Below, piece after piece: positions 1 to 5,582 of a stretch of DNA of 10,072 bases. Source of the DNA: Bacillota bacterium. GTDB lineage: Bacteria; Bacillota; Clostridia; Peptostreptococcales; Anaerovoracaceae. The position numbers and the translations under genes are program-made. The first letter of the stretch is position 1, and each line of letters begins with the position of its first letter. A model generated the notes under the pieces. The model was given only the letters and a program-made list of their open reading frames with translations, was not told the DNA's origin and searched no databases. The stretch covers positions 1 to 10,072 of the forward strand of contig JAKJCD010000061.1 in NCBI GenBank assembly GCA_022706625.1, read 5' to 3'.

Positions 1-28
1 CCAAAAGGGTATACAAGTTACTATAATA

Positions 29-37
29 TGGTATAAT
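29..37 (+). promoter_or_regulatory. Extended -10 promoter of the transglycosylase gene
   Basis: TGGTATAAT is a perfect extended -10 (TGnTATAAT). A second perfect TATAAT lies 10 bp upstream at 22-27. No convincing -35 box is seen, which is normal for extended -10 promoters. A transcript starting near position 44 would have a leader of about 72 nt before the start codon at 116. It could also serve as a promoter only under vegetative sigma-A, which is inferred from the consensus. Confidence 0.55.
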
Positions 38-115
38 AACTGCATATCTGAACGGCGACGGGCATCATATATATATCATGTCTTAATGCCGATTTTAAGA
101 AAGGAGAAAAAAGAT

Positions 116-1282
116 ATGGTAAAGAAGCTCTTATCTGTGTGGCTTTCTGTGACCATTATTCTTTCTTCATCCATTACTATTTTCGCAGATGAGAACGTAG
201 AAGGACAATTCCTAAACAGAAATATAAGCATCAATGGTAACAGACTGGGAAATTATTTTTTAGAGGATCCGTTTTTTCTATATGAGGGTCTCGCATATGT
301 TCCTCTGACAGAGGAGACAGGCGAGATTATGGGATTTTCGGCAGTAATGGATTGGGAAAGCCGCATATTGAAAGTTCTGAAGAAAGAGCCTGTAAGGACC
401 GGTTTGAAGGAAAAGATTTTAAAGAGCAACCTTGAAAACCTTCCGGCGGTGATCCTGAAAGATGTTACTGTCCTTGTAATGGCAGAAGAAGAAAAAGATA
501 TCAGCGTCGATTTGGTGATTCAGGGCGCTGCTCTGACTGCAGCGGACACTGAAGGAGGCGCCCAGCTTGATAAGCTTAAAGAAGAGATCGAGACTGAATT
601 TATTAACCTGCCTGAGCTAAAAGTAGATAAACTCGATATCGATGAATACCCCTTGCTTCATGCGGGAGATACGCTTTACCTCCCGGTCCGTGCTTTTACC
701 GGGGAGAGCTGCTTTCAGTGGAATGCTTTTTTTGACAATTACTCCGGACTGTATGTGAGTACGGAAGCGGGAGCAGACTCTAAAGCATCCTTTGATAAGA
801 GAGAATCGGATTACAACAGAGGGCTTGTAAACTACATTCTTTCAAAGAATAAAAACCTGTCACCGGGCTGGGCCGCCATGCTGGTATTCTTGTTTAAACA
901 TGAGGCAGAGGTTTATGGTGTCGATGAAGTGCTGCTGATGGCAATGGCCTGCAAGGAAAGCACCTTCCGCTCCGATGCGGTTGGAAAGGGATCGGGTCCC
1001 GTGGGGATTTTGCAGATTATGCCCAAAACCGCCGAAAGGTACGGTATAAAAAGAAGTCAGCTTTTCGATCCCCATGTCAACATTGAGTTCGGGACCAAAT
1101 ATATAAAGGATAAGCTGGATCAGTACGGAAACAATAAAACTATTGCGCTTTCTGCATACAACCAAGGAGGCATGGCAATCAGCAGAGGCACTTACAACAC
1201 ACGGTATGCCGTAAAAATCACCGGAGCCGAAAGCTCTATAAACCAATACCTTGTAAATAACGGGTACGGAACAGGGAATTAA
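116..1282 (+). CDS. Secreted lytic transglycosylase (SLT/GEWL fold) with copper-amine-oxidase-N-like segments
   Basis: This is a peptidoglycan lytic transglycosylase that would cleave the MurNAc-GlcNAc bond outside the membrane. The chosen start at 116 gives 388 aa and has AGGAG at 102-106 with 9-nt spacing; an in-frame ATG at 86 has no binding site and would put a charged segment before the signal peptide. Residues 1-24 form a signal peptide (MVKK, hydrophobic core, likely cleavage after TIFA). Residues about 33-87 and 178-216 resemble the two halves of a copper amine oxidase N-terminal (stalk) domain (VPLTEETG... and LYLPVRAFTGE...), separated by an acidic segment of about 90 residues. The SLT domain spans about 255-385: catalytic Glu281 in KEST, GILQIMP at 297-303 and ALSAYNQGG at 344-352, all family hallmarks. 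It is monocistronic, bounded by its own promoter and a terminator. The transglycosylase call is firm; the role (growth, sporulation or germination) is unknown. Confidence 0.88.
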   Translation: MVKKLLSVWLSVTIILSSSITIFADENVEGQFLNRNISINGNRLGNYFLEDPFFLYEGLAYVPLTEETGEIMGFSAVMDWESRILKVLKKEPVRTGLKEKILKSNLENLPAVILKDVTVLVMAEEEKDISVDLVIQGAALTAADTEGGAQLDKLKEEIETEFINLPELKVDKLDIDEYPLLHAGDTLYLPVRAFTGESCFQWNAFFDNYSGLYVSTEAGADSKASFDKRESDYNRGLVNYILSKNKNLSPGWAAMLVFLFKHEAEVYGVDEVLLMAMACKESTFRSDAVGKGSGPVGILQIMPKTAERYGIKRSQLFDPHVNIEFGTKYIKDKLDQYGNNKTIALSAYNQGGMAISRGTYNTRYAVKITGAESSINQYLVNNGYGTGN

Positions 1283-1286
1283 ATAA

Positions 1287-1315
1287 AAAAGCTGCAGGCA
1301 GATCCTGCAGCTTTT
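1287..1315. terminator. Bidirectional intrinsic terminator between convergent genes
   Basis: A perfect 12-bp inverted repeat (AAAAGCTGCAGG / CCTGCAGCTTTT) encloses a 5-nt loop (CAGAT). It starts 5 nt after the stop codon of the transglycosylase and lies 11 nt beyond the stop of the minus-strand AlaX gene. The T run is longer on the minus-strand side (CTTTTTTATTT), so it probably terminates the AlaX transcript best, while still working in both directions. Confidence 0.85.
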
Positions 1316-1325
1316 GCGTCGTGTC

Positions 1326-2582
1326 TTAGTAAGCTTTTTGGATAAACTCGATAAAGCAATCCATATCTTCCTGAGCGGAAAACATTGCCCTTGCGCCAGT
1401 TTTGCCGCCTCCCCCTTTGCCGCGCCATACTGCGGCATTATCCTTCACTATCTTGCCGCAGTCAGGTGTGCCGTCGGAAATCAGGATCATGGTGTTTTCC
1501 TTTAAAGAGATAAGGACAGCGAGCTTGCCCGACAGCTCCGGCAGAAGCTTGCCAAGTGCAAGCAGGTCTTCCGCCTTCAGAAGTTCAAATCTTTTTACAT
1601 AGGTGCTGCCGGATGCGGACATCTCCTTACCGATTTCACTGGATTTTTCAGCAAGATATGCCTGCTTCAAGTCATAGAACTCCTGTCTCGTCTCGCTGTT
1701 TTTCTGTTCACGTTTATCGATCCTGTCTATAAGGGTATCGGGTTCCGATGAGTAACGTACACAGAGTCCATTAACAAGACCTGCTACGGCACGGCAGTTT
1801 TCCAACGCTTTGGCTCCGGCATCGAAGGTGATGCGGGCCATCCCTTTGTAATTGTCCCAACGGTACAATTTGATAAGACCGACTTCGCCGGTCCTTCGAG
1901 GATGGGTACCACAGCAGGCAACACAACCGGCAGCATTGCTTTCATCTCCAACGCAGACCAAAACGATGTCCTTTTCAATGGCCAGAGCTTTTCTCATGGG
2001 CAAGCCCTCGGCTTCTTCTTTGCGTTCAAAATACCGTGTGCTTACAGGCAGGTCATCCCATACCATGCGATTTGATTCCCATTCGGCTTTGAAAAACATC
2101 TCATCGGTCATTTGACGAAATTCGGGTTTTTCTTCAAAGCTGATATCGATGGTCATATAATCCTCTCCCATGTGGAAGCCTCTGTTGACTCCCCCGTAAA
2201 GCTCGTAAAAAACCGCAGAAAGAATATGCTCCCCGCAGTGCCTTTGCATATTGCAAAACCGCCTGTCCCAATCAAGCTCACAGAGAACCGAAGCCCCGGC
2301 TATTTTCTCCCGGGATAGCAAAGCAGGCACAGGAGCAACTTGGCTGTCGGTTCTAAACTGATGGTAAATGATCCCGTCTTTCTCAAAAACATATTTCAAT
2401 TCAAGCTTCCCGAATTCACCTGTAATACAGCCGAGATCCGACGGCTGACCTCCGCCTTCGGGGAAAAAGATTGTTCTGTCCAGGACCAATGCGGCGATCT
2501 CGCCGGTAACGACGGAAGTAATCCTGCTGTTGCAGTATCTGATATAGGGATCCTGCTGAAATAACCGTATTGTTTTATCCAT
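1326..2582 (-). CDS. alaX: Alanyl-tRNA editing protein, long AlaX type with DHHA1 domain
   Basis: This is a freestanding trans-editing enzyme that hydrolyses mischarged Ser-tRNA(Ala) (and Gly-tRNA(Ala) in some members) in the cytoplasm. The ATG at 2582 gives 418 aa. It is preferred over an in-frame GTG at 2591 because AAGAGGTG (2589-2596, minus strand) is a good ribosome binding site 6 nt before the ATG and overlaps that GTG. The N-terminal part carries FFPEGGGQPSDLG at about 39-51, typical of the AlaRS editing-like fold. Zinc ligands are His115 and His119 (HCGEH) and Cys223/His227 (CCGTH), the HxxxH...CxxxH set. A charged helical, possibly coiled-coil stretch covers about 283-325. The C-terminus is a DHHA1-like domain with a glycine-rich GKGGGGK at 388-394 and AQ at 403-404. 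No aminoacylation domain is present and the length fits the long AlaX subclass. It is convergent with the transglycosylase and divergent from the amidase. Confidence 0.9.
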   Translation of the reverse strand: MDKTIRLFQQDPYIRYCNSRITSVVTGEIAALVLDRTIFFPEGGGQPSDLGCITGEFGKLELKYVFEKDGIIYHQFRTDSQVAPVPALLSREKIAGASVLCELDWDRRFCNMQRHCGEHILSAVFYELYGGVNRGFHMGEDYMTIDISFEEKPEFRQMTDEMFFKAEWESNRMVWDDLPVSTRYFERKEEAEGLPMRKALAIEKDIVLVCVGDESNAAGCVACCGTHPRRTGEVGLIKLYRWDNYKGMARITFDAGAKALENCRAVAGLVNGLCVRYSSEPDTLIDRIDKREQKNSETRQEFYDLKQAYLAEKSSEIGKEMSASGSTYVKRFELLKAEDLLALGKLLPELSGKLAVLISLKENTMILISDGTPDCGKIVKDNAAVWRGKGGGGKTGARAMFSAQEDMDCFIEFIQKAY

Positions 2583-2623
2583 GCCTGGCACCTCTTAGGG
2601 GGGGATTTCTTCTTTGTCGCTTA

Positions 2624-2632
2624 AGTATAGCA
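2624..2632 (-). promoter_or_regulatory. Extended -10 promoter candidate for alaX
   Basis: Read on the minus strand this is TGCTATACT, which matches TGnTATAAT at all but one position. It lies about 40 nt upstream of the AlaX start codon, leaving a short leader. No clear -35 box was found, so the call rests on the extended -10 alone. Confidence 0.45.
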
Positions 2633-2642
2633 CGGATATCCG
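2633..2642. repeat. 10-bp perfect palindrome between divergent alaX and amidase genes
   Basis: CGGATATCCG is a perfect palindrome lying between the minus-strand -10 candidate (2624-2632) and a plus-strand TATAAT (2651-2656). The placement would suit an operator acting on both promoters. It is short, contains an ordinary GATATC core, and could be chance. Confidence 0.3.
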
Positions 2643-2650
2643 AACTGGTG

Positions 2651-2656
2651 TATAAT
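2651..2656 (+). promoter_or_regulatory. Possible -10 box for the CwlD-like amidase gene
   Basis: A perfect TATAAT lies about 110 nt upstream of the amidase start. The bases at the -35 position (TAGCAC with 17-bp spacing) match poorly. Bacillus subtilis cwlD is transcribed by sporulation sigma factors, but no convincing sigma-E or sigma-G site with correct spacing was found in 2592-2766. Confidence 0.25.
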
Positions 2657-2766
2657 GAAATAAAGTCGATATTAGTTTGCTGTATTTTTAGATAAAATCA
2701 TACAAACTTGTCCTATTGCATAAAATGTGTCGAGATTAAACCGATGCATTTTAGGAGGGCAAGCCT

Positions 2767-3528
2767 ATGGTAAACCGGAGGAGATGGTTATTTGGTACAG
2801 TCATCTCTCTGCTGACAATTACAGCGGCAATACTGATCATACCCATTCAAACGGAGATATCTGCGCTCAGGGCGCTGGCGGGCCCGGATGTTCTTTTGCT
2901 GGATGCGGGTCACGGCGGAATAGACAGTGGTGCGAAGGGGTCCGCAGGAGTCTGCGAAAAACACATCAACCTGAATATATCCGTATACATACGCCAAATG
3001 GCAGAAGCCGACGGTTGGAAGGTAATCATGACCAGGGAAGATGACAGAGGACTTTACCTTAAAAAGGACAGGCAAAGCATTCGCAGTCTGAAGACAGAAG
3101 ACCTGTTGGAAAGAAAAAGGATCATCGATGAAAAAAGACCCTTGCTCGCGGTGAGCATACATCTGAACAGTTTTAAGCAGAATCCCGGGGTTCGGGGGGC
3201 GCAAACCTTTTATCCCGGAAACGGGGATGCGGGCATACAGGAGGAAAGCAGGCGCCTGGCGGAAACCATTCAAAAAAACTTGGTCGAAGGGCTTTCTGAC
3301 GGTACCGACAGGACCGCTCTGTCAAAAAATGATGTTCTGCTTTTGAAAAAGCCTGTGGTACCAATTGTAATCGTAGAATGCGGGTTTCTCTCAAACCCCG
3401 GGGAAGAAGCACTTCTCAATCAGGACACATATCAGCGGAAGGTGGCAAAATGCATATATAACGGGATAATGGAGTATACCGGAAAAGAAAGAAAGCCGCC
3501 GCTTCAAATAATAGATAATCGCGGATAG
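2767..3528 (+). CDS. cwlD: N-acetylmuramoyl-L-alanine amidase, CwlD-like (Amidase_3)
   Basis: This is a zinc amidase that cleaves between MurNAc and the stem peptide. In spore formers CwlD does this on cortex peptidoglycan, the first step to muramic-delta-lactam, which is later needed for germination. It has 253 aa; AGGAGGG at 2753-2759 gives 7-nt spacing. Residues 7-27 form one membrane segment or uncleaved signal anchor. The catalytic domain spans about 42-240: Zn ligands His49 (DAGHGG), Glu64 and His132 (SIHLN), and catalytic Glu204 (VECGFLSNP). Also present are TRE at 89-91, ERKRIID at 115-121 and RGAQTFYPG at 143-151, which resembles the SGAQTFY block I recall in B. subtilis CwlD. The length is near that of CwlD (about 237 aa) and there are no cell-wall binding repeats, which favours CwlD over vegetative autolysins. 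No adjacent gdaA-type deacetylase is visible. The Amidase_3 family is certain; the CwlD assignment is probable. Confidence 0.8.
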   Translation: MVNRRRWLFGTVISLLTITAAILIIPIQTEISALRALAGPDVLLLDAGHGGIDSGAKGSAGVCEKHINLNISVYIRQMAEADGWKVIMTREDDRGLYLKKDRQSIRSLKTEDLLERKRIIDEKRPLLAVSIHLNSFKQNPGVRGAQTFYPGNGDAGIQEESRRLAETIQKNLVEGLSDGTDRTALSKNDVLLLKKPVVPIVIVECGFLSNPGEEALLNQDTYQRKVAKCIYNGIMEYTGKERKPPLQIIDNRG

Positions 3529-3669
3529 GCACGCATTTAGCAGGTGGGCCCGGGTGATTAATGTAATAAAAAGGAACTAATTACATAAAGCTAAGTTTTG
3601 AATAAAAAGCGAACAAACTGTGGATAACTTCTTCCTGTTATTTGAAGATATCTATCTAAGACTTTAAAT

Positions 3670-3713
3670 TCCAAGGTTACTGAGGACAAAAGATATCCAC
3701 ATCCTCCCTTGGA
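3670..3713. repeat. Interrupted stem-loop with a DnaA-like box in its loop
   Basis: TCCAAGG (3670-3676) pairs with CCTTGGA (3707-3713), and GAGGA (3682-3686) pairs with TCCTC (3702-3706). A 5-nt bulge lies on the left arm only. The 15-nt loop (3687-3701) ends with ATATCCACA. No T run follows, so it is not a typical intrinsic terminator. It may be a protein-binding structure, a leader element, or chance. Confidence 0.4.
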
Positions 3714-3717
3714 TAAG

Positions 3718-3729
3718 ATTGTATACAAT
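3718..3729. promoter_or_regulatory. Perfect 12-bp palindrome, possible operator
   Basis: ATTGTATACAAT is a perfect palindrome 5 bp upstream of a -35-like TTTACA. Its form (TTGTATACAA core) resembles operators bound by GntR-family regulators of the FCD subgroup. No GntR-family gene lies in this window, so any regulator would act from elsewhere. AraC proteins usually bind direct repeats, so autoregulation through this site is less likely. Confidence 0.4.
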
Positions 3730-3734
3730 TTATT

Positions 3735-3762
3735 TTTACATGTGGAAAAGTGCCAATAATAT
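3735..3762 (+). promoter_or_regulatory. Candidate sigma-A promoter of the AraC-family gene
   Basis: TTTACA (3735-3740, 5 of 6 bases of TTGACA) and TAATAT (3757-3762, 4 of 6 of TATAAT) are separated by 16 bp. Transcription from about 3769 would give a leader of nearly 100 nt. A DnaA-like box fills the spacer and the 12-bp palindrome abuts the -35. The alternative, TTGACA at 3819-3824 with TAGATT at 3843-3848, would start the transcript inside the ribosome binding site. Confidence 0.35.
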
Positions 3763-3865
3763 TCAAATTTCGACATTGTTATTATGTTGAAATCTGTTCG
3801 CAAACAAACAAACATAGGTTGACATAAAACCCGCCGCAGTAATAGATTCAATGAAAGGACAAGTC

Positions 3866-5395
3866 ATGTTAAAGGAAAACATTCTTTACAAAGAGGATCT
3901 GCCGGTGAATTGCACAGTCATGAATCTTGATAAGTATCCCATTCATTTTCATAACGATATTGAAATGGTCTTTGTACTTCAAGGCGAGGTCAGACTCAAA
4001 AATGGTTATTACAATTATGATATGAAGGAAGGGGATATTTATATATTGAACGACAGGGAGATACATAGCTATTACGGAAACGGAATGCCCAATGTCGTTC
4101 TGATACTCCAGCTCAGCCTTCCATATTTCTCCCGTTATTATGAGATACTAAAAAACAATTTCTTTGTAACGGATATGAACGGCGCTCAGGATGAAAGTAT
4201 AGAAAGACTGCAGGAACTGCTTGCCCGCATTGCCCTTGAGGAACTGTGTCACGAACAAGGTTACGAAAAAAGAATGATTGAGTTGGCCCACAACTTGATT
4301 GGGAACCTGATCGGCGATTTCCAATTCTTTTCTATGGAAGACGGAAAATTCGTCAATGAATCCAGCAAGAAGGGCAACAAGGTCCAAGCTGATCGTTTGA
4401 ATCGGATAGCGGATTACATGTACGATAACTACAACCGGCGTCTTACCTTAACAGAAATAGCCGAAAAGGAGCATTTGAGCATTTATTATCTCTCTCATTT
4501 TATCAAAGAGGCTTCAGGGCTGAGTTTTCAGGATCTTCTGAACTTTATTCGTGTCGAGGAGTCGGAAAAGCTGCTTCTCGGGACAGACAGAAAAATAGGA
4601 GCGATTTCCGTCGAATCGGGTTTTTCGGCGGTCCGCTACTATATCAAATATTTTATAAAATGGTTTGGCATGCATCCTGTGGATTATCGAAATAAATATA
4701 CAAATCAAGTGAAGGGAAGGGATTCGGCAGCCAGATTTACGCCCTTGTCGGGCAGAGAGATCGAGGACTTGCTTTGCCTCTACATTGAGGATATTTTTGA
4801 CGCCGCCCATGGCGACCGGGTTCAGGTGGTGGCTGCGGAATTCGATACCGAAGAGGTCATGTGGAAGAAATATGATCTTAGCACTAATTATATTGCTTTG
4901 ATCGGACTCGATCACATGAGACCAATATCGGAACTCTTAGATTTCATAGGTGCGCGGGCGGAGGATCTTATGGCGGGGGCTCCGGGTTACTTCATTTTGG
5001 AGAGCCGGCCCGGATACAGTATGATTTTCTACAATTTCAGCGATCAACTCCTCGAGGCCTCGGGAAAATATCTGCCTCAGAGTATTGTTGAGGAAGAGAT
5101 AGCGGGATATGAAAAAGAGACAGAGTTCTTCATTAAATTCATCGGGCTAAGCGGATTTTACCGCATAGCCCGATGCCGGTTTACAAAAGATGCATTACTG
5201 TCAGGATACAAGCATGCCTCCTGTGAAAAGAAACCGTTGGAAAACCGCGAAAAACTCATAGCCGACTGGTCTAAATCGCCTGCCTTTTCCGTGGACACCG
5301 TTACCGTATTTCATGGGCTGAACATCCAGACAAAACAGTCGGGAAGCTGTGTGGAACTGGTGCTGATAGACCCTGTGACAGGCGATAACAATTAA
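3866..5395 (+). CDS. AraC-family regulator with C-terminal GH39-like beta-sandwich extension
   Basis: This is a cytoplasmic DNA-binding regulator. The ATG at 3866 gives 509 aa and has AAAGGA at 3854-3859 in the right place; the in-frame ATG at 3851 has no binding site. Residues about 5-95 form the cupin sensor domain (HFHNDIEMVFVLQG at 27-40, GDIYILNDREIHSY at 56-69). A helical linker follows, then the AraC double helix-turn-helix at about 176-278, with LTLTEIAEKEHLS in the first HTH and the signature SGFSAVRYYIKYFIKWFGMHP in the second (near 251-271). Most AraC regulators end here; this one continues for about 230 residues. The tail (GYFILESRPGYSMIFYNFSD, later ADWSKSPAF) looks like the C-terminal beta-sandwich of AraC-GH39 fusion proteins of about 800 aa, but with no room for the TIM barrel, so no enzyme activity is expected. 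It probably regulates the dehydrogenase gene starting 187 bp downstream, though that is inference. The ligand is unknown. Confidence 0.85.
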   Translation: MLKENILYKEDLPVNCTVMNLDKYPIHFHNDIEMVFVLQGEVRLKNGYYNYDMKEGDIYILNDREIHSYYGNGMPNVVLILQLSLPYFSRYYEILKNNFFVTDMNGAQDESIERLQELLARIALEELCHEQGYEKRMIELAHNLIGNLIGDFQFFSMEDGKFVNESSKKGNKVQADRLNRIADYMYDNYNRRLTLTEIAEKEHLSIYYLSHFIKEASGLSFQDLLNFIRVEESEKLLLGTDRKIGAISVESGFSAVRYYIKYFIKWFGMHPVDYRNKYTNQVKGRDSAARFTPLSGREIEDLLCLYIEDIFDAAHGDRVQVVAAEFDTEEVMWKKYDLSTNYIALIGLDHMRPISELLDFIGARAEDLMAGAPGYFILESRPGYSMIFYNFSDQLLEASGKYLPQSIVEEEIAGYEKETEFFIKFIGLSGFYRIARCRFTKDALLSGYKHASCEKKPLENREKLIADWSKSPAFSVDTVTVFHGLNIQTKQSGSCVELVLIDPVTGDNN

Positions 5396-5582
5396 TGTCG
5401 AATCGCCTAAGTAAGCATTGTTTTGTGGAGGAAAGGCACCGTATACCCGGGAATGACAGCAAACCAGTACATTTTTTGAGCAAACACATAATTGAATATT
5501 CTGACTAAGTATAGTAGGCTAATGGTGCAGGCATAGGCATGCAACCAATCATTTATATTTTATTATCGCAGGAGGTATAAAT

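Larger units (their letters stand above)
3619..3749. promoter_or_regulatory. Cluster of three DnaA-box-like sites
   Basis: TGTGGATAA at 3619-3627 is the exact complement of the DnaA box TTATCCACA. ATATCCACA at 3693-3701 (forward) and TGTGGAAAA at 3741-3749 (complement of TTTTCCACA) each differ from it by one base. Three such sites within 131 bp of AT-rich non-coding DNA resemble the DnaA-box clusters known outside oriC in Bacillus. The third site lies between the -35 and -10 of the promoter candidate for the AraC gene. The match is seen directly; binding is inferred. Confidence 0.5.
3529..3865. other. AT-rich non-coding region between the amidase and AraC genes
   Basis: This stretch of about 340 bp has no plausible gene on either strand. 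It holds, in order: a weak 7-bp AT-rich inverted repeat (3561-3567 / 3580-3586), a perfect DnaA box, an interrupted stem-loop, a second near-match DnaA box in that loop, a 12-bp palindrome, a promoter candidate overlapped by a third DnaA-like box, and a consensus TTGACA at 3819-3824. No strong terminator follows the amidase gene. Confidence 0.6.

Noticed and set aside
2717..2753. Sporulation sigma-F/G site (TGCATA ... CATTTTA) before the CwlD-like gene
   Set aside because: The spacing of 24 bp is much longer than the usual 15-18 bp, and the would-be -10 runs into the ribosome binding site.
2727..3044. A 105-codon open frame overlapping the amidase start
   Set aside because: It is an alternative frame inside the amidase gene with no recognisable motif, while the amidase frame has full catalytic residues and a strong ribosome binding site.
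3561..3586. AT-rich inverted repeat after the amidase gene as a terminator
   Set aside because: The stem is only 7 A/T-rich bp (ATGTAAT/ATTACAT) with a 12-nt loop and no T run after it, so it is too weak to call.
3819..3848. Consensus TTGACA with TAGATT 18 bp downstream as the AraC-gene promoter
   Set aside because: Transcription would begin inside the ribosome binding site (3854-3859), giving an almost leaderless message for the start at 3866. The -10 match is only 4 of 6.
5396..5582. Promoter or small gene upstream of the dehydrogenase
   Set aside because: TTGAAT and TATAGT near 5493-5520 have poor spacing, the tandem GGCAT copies near 5531-5540 form no stable structure, and no short frame with a binding site was found.
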